The translations under genes and the position numbers were made by a program. A DNA stretch of 64,000 nt from Leifsonia xyli subsp. cynodontis DSM 46306 (GTDB lineage: Bacteria; Actinomycetota; Actinomycetes; Actinomycetales; Microbacteriaceae), in the NCBI RefSeq assembly GCF_000470775.1, contig NC_022438.1:2622419-2686418 (forward strand). The letters run 5' to 3'. This document shows, in pieces, positions 1 to 8,436 of this stretch. The first letter of the stretch is position 1; the number at the start of each line of letters is the position of its first letter. The notes beneath the pieces were generated by a model. It made no database searches. It saw only the letters and a program-made list of their open reading frames with translations, and was not told the origin of the DNA.

Positions 1-492
1 TGGCGGATGGAGGCGATCGTCGCGGACCTCGACCAGCATCGGCATCCCTTCCACGTCGCCATCGAGAACTGGCAGCACGACATGAACATCGGCTCGATCG
101 TCCGCAGCGCCAACGCGTTCGCCGCGGACACGGTGCATATCATCGGACGGCGTCGCTGGAACAAGCGGGGAGCGATGGTCACAGACCGTTACCAGCACCT
201 CCAGCACCATGACGATGTCGAGTCCTTCGTCGCCTGGGCGCGCGCGGACGGCCTCCCGATCGTGGCGGTGGACAATGTTCCCGGTTCGGTCCGCATCGAG
301 ACGACCGGGCTGCCGCGGGAGTGCGTGCTCTTGTTCGGGCAGGAGGGTCCGGGGCTCTCCGAGCCGGCGATCGCGGCTGCGGACACGGTGGTGGAGATCA
401 GCCAGTTCGGCTCCACCCGGTCGATCAACGCGTCAGCGGCGGCCGCTGTCGCGATGCACACGTGGGTCGTGCAGCACGTCCCGTTCGCGTAG
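1..492 (+). CDS. TrmH/SpoU-family RNA 2'-O-ribose methyltransferase (5' end possibly outside window)
   Basis: The protein transfers a methyl group from SAM to a ribose 2'-OH of tRNA or rRNA. All three SPOUT/SpoU motifs are visible: NIGSIVRSANAF near residue 27, LLFGQEGPGLS near residue 107, and the C-terminal STRSINASAAAAVAMH segment that builds the trefoil-knot SAM pocket. The first ATG is at base 7, but the frame stays open to base 1 and family members usually have a longer N-terminus, so the start may lie upstream. The RNA target cannot be told from the sequence. It converges on the broken metallophosphoesterase. Confidence 0.85.
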   Translation, partial: WRMEAIVADLDQHRHPFHVAIENWQHDMNIGSIVRSANAFAADTVHIIGRRRWNKRGAMVTDRYQHLQHHDDVESFVAWARADGLPIVAVDNVPGSVRIETTGLPRECVLLFGQEGPGLSEPAIAAADTVVEISQFGSTRSINASAAAAVAMHTWVVQHVPFA

Positions 493-501
493 CGGGGTGA
501 T

Positions 502-555
502 GGAAAAGGAGGAGACAAGAGGCGACATGCCGCTTACCAGCAGAAAAGGAGGAGA
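502..555. repeat. two copies of an interspersed AAAAGGAGGAGA motif
   Basis: The gap between two convergent genes holds AAAAGGAGGAGA twice (bases 504-515 and 544-555). The reverse complement, TCTCCTCCTTTT or a close variant, recurs in other intergenic gaps at 8365, 20458, 33856 and 33898. No gene is visible in 493-605. Confidence 0.5.
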
Positions 556-605
556 ACAAGGTCTTCTTCTGCCGGATTCCCCTCCGTTTCCGACGGAACC
601 GCATT

Positions 606-1451
606 TCAGCCCTCGCCCCGCCAGCCCGCATCGGCGGCGATCCCGGCCACCGCTTGCGCGTCGAGGGCGTAGACGGTCTCACCGTCGCCCTCGGCCGGGA
701 CAGCGACGACATGCGCTCGCGCGGGTCCGTTCGCGGGAAGGTCGATCAGCGCGAAGCCGGACCCCCGCACCGCCCGTTCCCCCGGCGGCGGCCACAGGAC
801 GTCCGTCGTGTTCGCGACGGCCGGCGCCACGACGATCGAGATGCCGCGCGCACCGCCCGCGGTCACGAGCGCGTGGTGGTAGTGGCCGGCGAGGATCAGC
901 CGGACATCCCCGGACGAGCACACCTCGAGCAGCGGCTCGGGGTCGACGAGGCGGAGCGTGTCGAAGAGCCCGGTCGTCGGCGGCGCGGGCGGGTGGTGCA
1001 GGACGACGGCCGTCCCGTGCTCGGACGGCTCCGCGAGAGCCTCGGCGAGGCGGTCGAGCCGGGCGGTGTCCATGCGCCCGTAGCCGGCGCGGGGCACGCT
1101 GGTGTCGACGGTCAGGACGCGGAAGCCGTTCACGTCGAGTTCGCGCTCGCGCGGCCCGAGCACGGACTCGAAGGCGTCCGGCAGATCGTGGTTTCCCATC
1201 GCGTACGCGACCACCGCCCCGCGTTCGGCCGCTCACGGTTCGAGCCGTTCCTGCAACAGCCGGTACGACGCGGGGCTGCCGTCGTCGGAGAGGTCCCCGG
1301 AGGCGGCCACCACATCCACGGCGCCCAGCGACGAGGCGTGCGCCAGCACCCGGTCGAGGGCGGCGAGCGTGTCGACGATCCCGTAGTGCAGCCGGCCGTC
1401 GCCGCGCAGGTGCGTGTCGCTGAGGTGCAGAATGCGTAAGCGTGCGGTCAC
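606..1451 (-). pseudogene. CpdA-like metallophosphoesterase, disrupted by one in-frame stop
   Basis: The 281-codon frame reads as a calcineurin-like phosphoesterase of the cyclic-nucleotide phosphodiesterase type. Metal-binding motifs are in order: LSDTHL near residue 11, SGDLSDDG near 52, GNHD near 86, LHHPP and AGHYHH further on. A single TGA at 1233-1235 interrupts the frame between the second and third motifs. Both halves are in the same frame, so one base change (probably TGG to TGA) explains the damage. The downstream part has its own ATG but lacks the first metal ligands and would not be active alone. Stop-codon readthrough cannot be excluded but is not expected. Confidence 0.85.
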
Positions 1452-1497
1452 GAGGCGAGTGTAGCCGGGGCCGCCGACACTCGGCCCCGGCCCCGCC

Positions 1498-3351
1498 TCA
1501 GCTGATCAGCGAGGGCTGAAGATCGCGCAGGGTGCGGAAGTGCGTCATCCGGGTCACCCCGATCGCCGCCAGCAGCAGCGCGACGAGCAGCCACAGCGCC
1601 AGCACGCCCGCATCCGCCCACGCCGTCGCCGGGTTGCCGCCATACATCAGCTGGCGGATGCCGTCCACGGCATACGACATCGGCAGGACGTGGTGCAGTG
1701 CTGCGAGCGGACCGGGGAGCGTCTGCCAGGGGAACGTCCCGCCCGCCGTCACCAGCTGGAGCACCATCAGCACGAGCCCGAGGAACTGCCCCACGCTTCC
1801 GAGCCACACGTTCAGCGCGAGGATGATCGCGGCGAAGGCGGCCGAGGCGAGGGCCATCAGCCCGTACATCCCGAGCGGGTTCTGGATGCCGAAGCCGAGG
1901 GCTCCCGACACGATCGCGAACAGGCCGACCATCTGCACCGCCCCGAGCAGGGCGGGGGTCAGCCAGCCGGCGAGGGTGATCTTGACCGGCGAGTGCAGTG
2001 CGGTGATCGCGCGGCGGGAGACCGGCTTGATGATCAGGAACAGCGCGTAGATGCCGATCCAGCCGGCGAGGGCGACGAAGAACGGCGCGAGGCCCGCGCC
2101 GTAGGTTCCGGCGGAGGTGATCGACTCGTTCTTCAGGCTCACCGGGTCCGCGATCGTGGACGCCTGCTTTTTCTGCAGATCCGGGGAGGTGTCCGGGATC
2201 TGGCTGACGCCGCTGGCGAGACCGTCGTGCAGGTGTGCCGCGCCGTCGTGCAGCGTGGTCAGACCGTCCCGGAGCTGGGCGGCGCCCGAGGCTGCGGCGT
2301 TCGCGCCCAGAGCGAGCTGCGCCGCGCCGGACTGCGCCTCAGCCGATCCGGCGGCGACCTGGGCCGCCCCGGACGCGACCTGGCTGGCGCCGGCGGCGAG
2401 CTGGCCCACCGGGCCGACGGCCTCCTGGATCTGGGCGTTGCCCGACTGCACCTTGCCGTCGATGTCGCTGAGGGCGGCCTGAACCTGGGCGATAACCGCG
2501 GGGTCGGCTCCGTCGTTCTGCAGCTTCTGGACGAGCTGCTGTCCGGCGGCGGGGGCGTCCGCCGCCAGCTGCGCGGCGGCCCGGCTGGCCTGCGCCGCCT
2601 TCGCGGCGAGCTGGCTGTTCCCGGCGGCGACCTGGGCGGCGCCGGTGGAGACCTGTTGCGCCCCCGAGGTGAGTTCGCCCAGTTTTTCTGCCAGGGTGTG
2701 CGAGCCGGTCGCGAGCTGCGCCGTCCCGTCGGCGAGCTCGCTCGCTCCCGATCGCGCGGTGCCGCTCCCCTCGGCCAGCTGCTGCGCGCCGTCCGCGGCT
2801 GTGATCAGGTTCGATCGGATATCGGCGAGACCGAGAAGGAACCGCTGCGCCGCCTCCTCGTTCACCCGCTTGACGATGGAGGTGCGGATCTTCTCTCCGG
2901 CCTGGGCGCCGATGGTCGAGGCGAGATAGCTGTTCGTGTCGTTCGTCGTGAGGGTGACGACCGCGCGGTGCGGGCTCGAACCGGAGGCCGAGGCGAGGGC
3001 TTCGGAGAAGCCCGCCGGGAAGGTGATGCTGAAGTCGTATTTCGAGTCGTCCACACCCGAGGCCGCGGAACCGGAGGCGACGCGGTGCCACTGGAACGCG
3101 CCGTCCTCGATGAGCTGGCCGGCCACCTGGTCGCCGTAGTTGATGCTCTTGCCGTCCACGGTCGTGCCGGTGTCGTCCACGACGATGGCCGCCGGTATCC
3201 GGTTGAGATGGGCGTACGGGTCCTGGTTGGCCCACAGGTAGAGGCCGCCGTACAGCACGGGGACGCACATCAGTGCGATGAGCGCGACGATGGCCATCGG
3301 GCTGGCGGTCAGCCGGCGGAACTCCGCCGCGATCATCTGCGGGATCTTCAC
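1498..3351 (-). CDS. YhgE/Pip-family membrane protein, ABC-2-type export component
   Basis: Large membrane protein of 617 residues. One transmembrane helix lies near residues 15-38, followed by an extracytoplasmic region of about 340 residues rich in Ala/Gln/Gly heptad-like repeats (AAQVAAG and similar) that should form coiled coils, then about five or six helices in the last 220 residues. This is the architecture of the YhgE/Pip (phage-infection-protein homologue) and ABC-2 permease group. The GTG start at 3349-3351 overlaps the TGA of the upstream gene by four bases, so translation is probably coupled. Third gene of the TetR / ATPase-like / Pip operon. Substrate unknown; family relatives are linked to envelope export. 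Confidence 0.8.
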   Translation of the reverse strand: MKIPQMIAAEFRRLTASPMAIVALIALMCVPVLYGGLYLWANQDPYAHLNRIPAAIVVDDTGTTVDGKSINYGDQVAGQLIEDGAFQWHRVASGSAASGVDDSKYDFSITFPAGFSEALASASGSSPHRAVVTLTTNDTNSYLASTIGAQAGEKIRTSIVKRVNEEAAQRFLLGLADIRSNLITAADGAQQLAEGSGTARSGASELADGTAQLATGSHTLAEKLGELTSGAQQVSTGAAQVAAGNSQLAAKAAQASRAAAQLAADAPAAGQQLVQKLQNDGADPAVIAQVQAALSDIDGKVQSGNAQIQEAVGPVGQLAAGASQVASGAAQVAAGSAEAQSGAAQLALGANAAASGAAQLRDGLTTLHDGAAHLHDGLASGVSQIPDTSPDLQKKQASTIADPVSLKNESITSAGTYGAGLAPFFVALAGWIGIYALFLIIKPVSRRAITALHSPVKITLAGWLTPALLGAVQMVGLFAIVSGALGFGIQNPLGMYGLMALASAAFAAIILALNVWLGSVGQFLGLVLMVLQLVTAGGTFPWQTLPGPLAALHHVLPMSYAVDGIRQLMYGGNPATAWADAGVLALWLLVALLLAAIGVTRMTHFRTLRDLQPSLIS

Positions 3352-4064
3352 GCGCGCTCCTCGGCCTGTTCGGGTTCGGTCATGACCACATCGGGGAGAG
3401 CGTCGGTGTCGTCGCGTCCGGGGTCTTCGTCGAAGGTCTGGGGGCCTCCGGTCTCGTCCAGTCGGGAGACCAGGGATTCCGCCGCGATGGCGGCGGCGGA
3501 GGCGTCGCCCGCGACGATGAGCACCGCGATGCCGCGTCCGGCGAGCTCGCGGGCGAACCGCCACCACTCGACCGGATCGCCGCCGTGCCGGTCGGGGGAG
3601 ACGATGACGAGCCCCTCCACGCTCTTCCGCATCAGCGCGAGCTCGGCGAGCAGACGGATGCGGACCGTCGGCGGCACCGTCCCGATGGCGTAGCGCGCGA
3701 ACTCCGAGGCTCCGAGCTCGGCCAGTCGCCGGTTGACGGCGAGGGGGGAGGAGGACCGCCCGGCGAACATGAGCTCCTCCGCCGCGATCCCGGCGACGGT
3801 GACATCCGGGGCCGGCTCGCACACATCGGTCGCGTCGATGAGGGCGACCCTGCGGCGCAGAGCCGAGGCGTCGGTCGCCCCGTCGATCGTGACCGTGCCG
3901 GCGTCGGGACGCATCCGCCCGGAGGCGATCAGGCCGAGGACGGCCGGCCGCTGCTCGGTCTCGGCCCGGGCGAGCGTGGCCTGGCCAGTCTGGAAGGTGA
4001 GGGAGGTGGGCGGGAGGGCCGCGTTGCGCGGGTCCTTGGCGACGCTGTCGAGCACGATCCTCAT
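3348..4064 (-). CDS. degenerate ABC-ATPase-like protein partnered with YhgE/Pip
   Basis: This 238-residue protein follows the length and secondary layout of an ABC nucleotide-binding domain: the segment around RPDAGTVTIDG matches the region after Walker A, and LVIVSPDRHG sits where Walker B would be. The P-loop glycines and lysine are absent, no LSGGQ signature is visible, and the Walker B acidic pair is replaced. It probably cannot hydrolyse ATP in the usual way. The ATG at 4062-4064 overlaps the TetR stop (ATGA), and its own stop overlaps the Pip start. It may be a structural or regulatory subunit of the exporter. An in-frame upstream ATG exists but would lie inside the TetR gene. Confidence 0.65.
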   Translation of the reverse strand: MRIVLDSVAKDPRNAALPPTSLTFQTGQATLARAETEQRPAVLGLIASGRMRPDAGTVTIDGATDASALRRRVALIDATDVCEPAPDVTVAGIAAEELMFAGRSSSPLAVNRRLAELGASEFARYAIGTVPPTVRIRLLAELALMRKSVEGLVIVSPDRHGGDPVEWWRFARELAGRGIAVLIVAGDASAAAIAAESLVSRLDETGGPQTFDEDPGRDDTDALPDVVMTEPEQAEERA

Positions 4065-4714
4065 CGGATGCTCGCCCCCTCGGCCTGCACAGCCTCGAAG
4101 GCCAGCTCGGGGGTCCCGTCGATCAGCGTTCCGGCCTCCTGCCATCCCATCCCGGCCGCGGACAGCCCGGCCAGCATGACCAGCCGGTGCCCGTCGGCGT
4201 CGGAGAGCCCGGTGCGCGTGGCCTCGTCCAGCACGGAGACGGCGGCGTTCTCGATCAGCCGGGTGACGGTCTCGCGATCGAGGTCGGCGCGGATTGCGCC
4301 CGCGGCCATCCCGCGCTGCACCGTCGTGCGCAACCGCTCGCGCGCCGGGTCGAGCGCTGTGACCACCTCGGCCCGGTGCGGACCGCGGACGGCCAGCGCC
4401 GCGCTGACCCGGATGTGCTCGACCCCGGCCCAGAGCGTCGCGCCGTACAGGGCGATCTCGACGCGGGCATCCGGATGCGACACCGGGCCGAGCAGGGCGG
4501 CGAGGCGGGCGGCGCCCCGGGTGAACACCGCGGTCAGCAGCTCGTCGCGGGTGGCGAAGTGCCCGTAGATCGCGCGGCGGCTGAGCCCGGCGCGCGCGGC
4601 GATGGTCTCGAGGGAAGCGTCGATGTCCTCGGTGAACGCCGCCGCCGCGGCCACGAGGATCGCCTCCCGGTTCGCGGTGGCGTCGCGCCGGGGGGTGCGG
4701 GTGGGGTTCGGCAT
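4061..4714 (-). CDS. TetR/AcrR-family transcriptional repressor
   Basis: A 217-residue regulator with an N-terminal helix-turn-helix: ETIAARAGLSRRAIYGHFATRDELL at about residues 36-60 is split here as ETIAARAGLSRRAIYGHF followed by ATRDELL. The remainder is a variable ligand-binding domain. It is the first gene of an operon with the ATPase-like and YhgE/Pip genes, each joined by a 4-bp ATGA/GTGA overlap. A perfect 18-bp palindrome lies 19 bp upstream of the ATG, so autorepression together with control of the exporter is likely. Longer upstream starts run into the resolvase remnant and are not credible. Confidence 0.88.
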   Translation of the reverse strand: MPNPTRTPRRDATANREAILVAAAAAFTEDIDASLETIAARAGLSRRAIYGHFATRDELLTAVFTRGAARLAALLGPVSHPDARVEIALYGATLWAGVEHIRVSAALAVRGPHRAEVVTALDPARERLRTTVQRGMAAGAIRADLDRETVTRLIENAAVSVLDEATRTGLSDADGHRLVMLAGLSAAGMGWQEAGTLIDGTPELAFEAVQAEGASIR

Positions 4715-4732
4715 GGCGCTATCGTAATCATA

Positions 4733-4750
4733 TTGCACAGTACTGTGCAA
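4733..4750. promoter_or_regulatory. perfect palindrome, probable TetR operator
   Basis: TTGCACAGTACTGTGCAA is an exact 18-bp inverted repeat just upstream of the TetR gene. Reading toward the gene, a TATGAT -10-like hexamer (4727-4732) abuts it, so a bound repressor would cover the promoter spacer and -35 region. Size, symmetry and position fit a TetR-family operator. No second copy was noticed in the window. Confidence 0.7.
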
Positions 4751-4776
4751 ATTCTCCTCGAGCTGCCCTTTCCCGG

Positions 4777-4866
4777 CCTTGGGGAACATCGGTATAGCCA
4801 TTAGCGGTAAGCGGTAGACAAATGTGTCTATTGGTGGAGCTCGCTGGTCAGTGATGTTCCCCAAGG
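4777..4866. repeat. 14-bp inverted repeat flanking a short segment at the resolvase remnant
   Basis: CCTTGGGGAACATC (4777-4790) is repeated exactly in inverted orientation at 4853-4866. The enclosed segment contains AGACA/TGTCT half-sites. The GGGG-starting repeat next to a resolvase fragment could be a transposon end or a resolution (res) site. That reading is inference. Confidence 0.45.
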
Positions 4867-5285
4867 TCGAGCACGTGCGCCCGGCGACATACTCGCCGTC
4901 CAAGAGGTCGACCGCCTCGGCCGCAACCTCCTCGAAGGCCTCGTCGTCCTCAACGACCTGTTCCAGCGAGGCGTCGCTGTCAAGGTCCTGGACGGCATCG
5001 CTGCCGGCGAGCACACCGAGCGCTCCCTCATCCTCGATATCGCCCTCGCACTGTCCGAAGACCGGCGCCGCGACATCGCCACCAAAGCCAAGAACGGGCT
5101 CGATGCGCCCGACGTGCCGGGCGCATCGGAGGACGTCCCACCGTCGTCGACGACGACAAACGCGCCGCCATCCACGCATGACGAGCACGAGGCGAGTCCA
5201 TCCGCACCATCGCCCTGCCATCTCCATCGGCGTAGTCCACAAGACCCTCACCGAAACAACGTCGCCGAGCCCGGGCCAGAGCTAA
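4862..5285 (+). pseudogene. serine site-specific recombinase (resolvase/invertase) remnant
   Basis: The segment reads as the later part of a resolvase catalytic domain: GDILAVQEVDRLGRNLLEG, with the family's DRLGR motif, then a long E-helix region ending in RRRDIATKAKNGL. After a frameshift the neighbouring frame gives AGRIGGRPTVVDDDKR, and after another ESIRTIAL and ISIGVVHKTL, which is the C-terminal helix-turn-helix of Hin/Tn3-type recombinases. The N-terminal part with the catalytic serine is missing and there are at least two or three frameshifts, so it is non-functional. It marks an old transposon or invertible element beside IS481 copy 1. Confidence 0.7.
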
Positions 5286-5367
5286 GCGCTACGCGCCGGT
5301 CCATTGCGACTCAACCGGCGCGTCCAGATAGTTTCTGGACATGGCAACGCCCAAGGACTTCGATTCC

Positions 5368-6323
5368 CTAGCTGTGCTGCCCAGGGACGTTGTGAACGCG
5401 TTCGGCGGGGGTTGAGCCTGCGATGCCGGTGTGGGGTCTGTGGTGATTGTAGTGATGGAGCCAGGTTTCGTAGCTGGCTGCGCGGGCTGCGTCTGATTCG
5501 TAGGTCTGGGCGTAGGCCCATTCGCTGGCGAGGGTGTGGTTGAAGCGTTCGGCTTTTCCGTTGGTCTGCGGCCGGTAGGGACGGGTGCGGCGGTGTTTCA
5601 CCTGGTCCTGAGTGCGTCGGCGAACATTTTGGAGCTGGTAGCAGGAGCCGTTATCGGTCATCACCGCGGTCACAGCGATGCCGTGACCGTTGAAGAACTT
5701 GCGGGCGCGAACCCAGAACGCAGCCGCGGTCTCCTTGCGTTCGTCTTCCAGGATCTCGGAGTAGGCCAGACGGGTGCAGTCATCGACCGTGTGATGCAGA
5801 AACGCGTAACCGTGCCCGCATTTGCCACTGTTGCGGCGACCGGCCTGTTTGCCCACCTTGCGCCATCCGCCGCCGGCAGGGATCTTCCCGAGCTTCTTGA
5901 TGTCGACATGCACGAGCTGACCGGGAGCCTGCCTCTCGTAACGGGTCGGCTTCGGCTTACGCACCGGAAGATCGGTGGACTGGTCAAGATGGTGCAGCAA
6001 TGGCATCCGGTATCGGGCCAGCACTCGCCCGACCGTCGAGCGTGGAATACCGAGGTGGTAGCCGATGCGGTGTATTTGGTGAACCGGAGCGATAAAATCC
6101 GCCGCTCACGTCGCCTGGAGAGCCGCGACGGCGAGGAATAGGGACGAGAAGGACGGTCGATCAACGGCATCTCGGACCGGTATCGACTCGCCCACCGGTA
6201 CGCGGTTGCCGGTGAAACCTGGAAACGCTCGGCTGCCCGCCGAATCGCCCAACCGTCGTCGATGATGAGTGATGCAAGCCGACGACGCCCTTCCGGCGTC
6301 AAAGGCGCGTTATCGTGAGTCAC
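5368..6323 (-). pseudogene. IS481-family DDE transposase, frameshifted
   Basis: The N-terminal frame (from the GTG at 6321-6323) gives a helix-turn-helix, RRAAERFQVSPATAYRWASRY. The frame then changes near 6075-6090, and the rest (to 5368) carries the catalytic DDE core: HVDIKKLGKIP (first Asp), VMTDNGSCY (second Asp) and QTNGKAERFNHTL (Glu). Total length is 956 bases, one short of a multiple of three, consistent with a single-base deletion. IS481 transposases are normally one frame of about 320 codons, so this is disruption rather than programmed frameshifting. The stop codon TAG is supplied by the CTAG target site. Confidence 0.85.
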
Positions 6324-6418
6324 GAAGACCTCCGTGGAGCGGATGTGAGGGTGGTGCCCACATCGTCCCGGAGGCCTTCGCCTACCTCACCCGTTCACAA
6401 CGTTTCGGGGAAGAACAG
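5372..6418. mobile_element. IS481-family insertion sequence, copy 1 (about 1047 bp)
   Basis: The ends TGTGCTGCCC...ACGTTGTGAAC (left, from 5373) and GTTCACAACGTTTC...GAAGAACA (right, to 6417) form imperfect inverted repeats that match at about 20 of 25 positions. CTAG flanks both sides (5368-5371 and 6419-6422), as expected from the NCTAGN target preference and duplication of IS481-type elements. It contains one broken transposase gene. Its surviving target duplication shows that this copy has not been rearranged since insertion. Confidence 0.85.
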
Positions 6419-6484
6419 CTAGAGTTTGGCTGCGAGGACTGACCCGCCTTTAAAAACGGCCGCTGGGCCATGACCGTGTGCGGG

Positions 6485-6820
6485 TCACCGCTCCTTGAAG
6501 TATTGAAATAGCTTATCTTCACGAATACTCAGGACCATCCAGCCGCTGCCGATGAATGCACCCACGGAGCTCGCCACCAATGTGCCTGCGAAGACCCCTA
6601 AAAGGGTCATATGCAGTCCGTCAGAAAGCGCCGCCACCGCAAGCGCGAGAGGCGTCACGATGGTGGCCGCAGCTACAAGCACGAACACGATCTCGAATAC
6701 CGACATGACCCAGAGCTGGCGGCGGTGGAATCCGACATGGAGGAGCGACGCGTACTCCAACTTGCGCATCGCCCCGGCGAACGCTGCCCGTCCCGCTCCC
6801 CACCGCCGTTTTCCCCGCAC
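6485..6820 (-). pseudogene. C-terminal remnant of an FtsX/MacB-type ABC permease
   Basis: A 111-residue frame, best read from the internal methionine before RKLEYASLLHVGFHRRQLWV, shows two hydrophobic helices and ends SIREDKLFQYFKER. The pattern (basic segment, LLHVGFHRRQL, then the last two helices) resembles the end of FtsX-domain permeases, whose usual length is 350-450 residues or more. The N-terminal domain and partner ATPase are absent, and the region borders IS481 copy 1, so it is probably a truncated leftover. A genuine small membrane protein is the alternative. Confidence 0.5.
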
Positions 6821-6942
6821 CGGCGCTGCTCGCCTCCACCGGGCCCGGCGCAGGATGGCCTTCCGGCCGCCCGCGATAGGATCGGATGCGACGCCCGTGC
6901 GCCCCGGCGGCGGCGCGCCCGTCCACCGAGAGGATACGAACA

Positions 6943-8259
6943 GTGCCCGCGATCGTGATCATCGGCGCCCAGTGGGGCGACGAAGGCAAAGGGAAAGCCA
7001 CCGACCTCCTCGGCAGCCGCATCGACTACGTGGTCAAGTTCAACGGCGGCAACAACGCCGGGCACACGGTCGTCGTCGGGGAGGAGAAGTACGCGCTGCA
7101 CCTGCTGCCGTCGGGCATCCTGACCGAGGGCGTCACACCGGTCATCGCCAACGGCGTCGTCGTCGATCTCGACGTGCTCTTCCAGGAGCTGGACGGCCTC
7201 ATCGCCCGCGGCGTGGACGTCTCCCGCCTCAAGGTCAGCTCCAACGCGCACGTCATCACGCACTATCACCGCACGATCGACAAGGTGACCGAACGCTTCC
7301 TCGGCAAGCGCCAGATCGGCACGACGGGCCGTGGCATCGGACCGACCTATGCAGACAAGATCAACCGCGTCGGCATCCGCATCCAGGACCTCTTCGACGA
7401 GAACATCCTGCGCCAGAAGGTCGAAGGGGCGCTCGACCAGAAGAACCACCTGCTCGTGAAGGTCTACAATCGCCGCGCCATCGGCGTGGACGAGATCGTG
7501 GACGATCTGCTGAGCTATGCCGAGCGTCTGCGCCCGATGGTGGTCGACTCCTCGCTGCTGCTGCACGAGGCCTTGGAGGACGGCAAGTATGTGCTGTTCG
7601 AGGGTGGCCAGGCCACCATGCTGGATGTCGACCACGGCACGTACCCGTTCGTCACCTCCTCCAACTCCACGTCCGGTGGCGCAGCGACCGGCTCGGGAAT
7701 CGGCCCGAACCGCATCGACCGCGTGATCGGCATCGTCAAGGCGTACACCACGCGCGTCGGGGCGGGCCCGTTCCCGACCGAGCTGTTCGACGACTGGGGC
7801 GAGTTCGTCCGCGAGCGCGGCTTCGAGTTCGGCACCACCACCGGCCGGCCGCGCCGCACCGGCTGGTACGACGCCCCGATCGCCCGGTACACCGCGCGCA
7901 TCAACGGCGTCACCGATTTCGTGCTGACCAAGCTGGACACCCTCACCGGCATCGAGCGCATCCCGGTCTGCGTCGCCTACGACGTGGACGGCGTGCGCCA
8001 CGACGAGGTGCCCGCCTCCCAGAGCGACTTCCACCACGCGAAGCCGATCTACGAGGAGTTCCCCGGCTGGACCGAGGACATCGGCGGCGCCCGCACCTTC
8101 GAGGATCTCCCGAAGAACGCCCAGGACTATGTACACGCCCTGGAGCGCATGTCCGGCGCACGCATCTCGGCGATCGGCGTTGGCCCGGCTCGCGACGAGA
8201 TCGTCGTGCGTCACGACCTCGTGGGCGAGGCCCCCTCGTCCGCCGCCGCTTCTCGCTGA
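6943..8259 (+). CDS. purA: adenylosuccinate synthetase
   Basis: PurA joins IMP and aspartate using GTP to make adenylosuccinate, the committed step to AMP. The 438-residue protein has the N-terminal GTP/IMP loop [10 protein letters not shown] with catalytic Asp13, [10 protein letters not shown] with catalytic His41, the [15 protein letters not shown] switch segment, [23 protein letters not shown], and [14 protein letters not shown] near the C-terminus. I chose the GTG at 6943, preceded by GAGAGG, because homologues start right at the first beta strand; an ATG further upstream would add an unrelated Arg/Pro-rich tail. It stands alone; purL lies about 12 kb away. Confidence 0.97.
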   Translation: MPAIVIIGAQWGDEGKGKATDLLGSRIDYVVKFNGGNNAGHTVVVGEEKYALHLLPSGILTEGVTPVIANGVVVDLDVLFQELDGLIARGVDVSRLKVSSNAHVITHYHRTIDKVTERFLGKRQIGTTGRGIGPTYADKINRVGIRIQDLFDENILRQKVEGALDQKNHLLVKVYNRRAIGVDEIVDDLLSYAERLRPMVVDSSLLLHEALEDGKYVLFEGGQATMLDVDHGTYPFVTSSNSTSGGAATGSGIGPNRIDRVIGIVKAYTTRVGAGPFPTELFDDWGEFVRERGFEFGTTTGRPRRTGWYDAPIARYTARINGVTDFVLTKLDTLTGIERIPVCVAYDVDGVRHDEVPASQSDFHHAKPIYEEFPGWTEDIGGARTFEDLPKNAQDYVHALERMSGARISAIGVGPARDEIVVRHDLVGEAPSSAAASR

Positions 8260-8364
8260 TCCCCGCCAGCCGATCCTCCTCGCCCCGTCGGCAACGGAGG
8301 GCATTCGCGCATCTCTCGCGCAGAACTCCTCCGTTCTCTGCGTTCCCTCCGGGTCTTCGGCACG

Positions 8365-8379
8365 ATCTCCTCCTTTTCC
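8365..8379. repeat. interspersed ATCTCCTCCTTTTCC motif in the purA downstream gap
   Basis: The 177-bp convergent gap 8260-8436 holds no gene. It carries ATCTCCTCCTTTTCC, one member of the interspersed motif also seen at 502-555, 20458 and 33825-33913, plus a related CTCCTCCGTTCT at about 8330. Confidence 0.4.
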
Positions 8380-8436
8380 GGCCCTGTCGGATCGCGGGCG
8401 TGCCTTCTCCGCGTCACGCGAGGCGGGCGGCGGGCG

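Noticed and set aside
1540..3693. Very long open frames on the strand opposite the YhgE/Pip gene (717 codons), and similar ones opposite purA, purL, the PBP and the methylcitrate genes
   Set aside because: They are Arg/Gly/Asp/His-rich shadows produced by GC-rich codon use in the real gene; no domain, signal or sensible start is visible.
5372..6418. Programmed frameshifting in IS481 copy 1
   Set aside because: IS481-type transposases are single-frame; the shift lies at no slippery sequence and one base is missing from the expected length.
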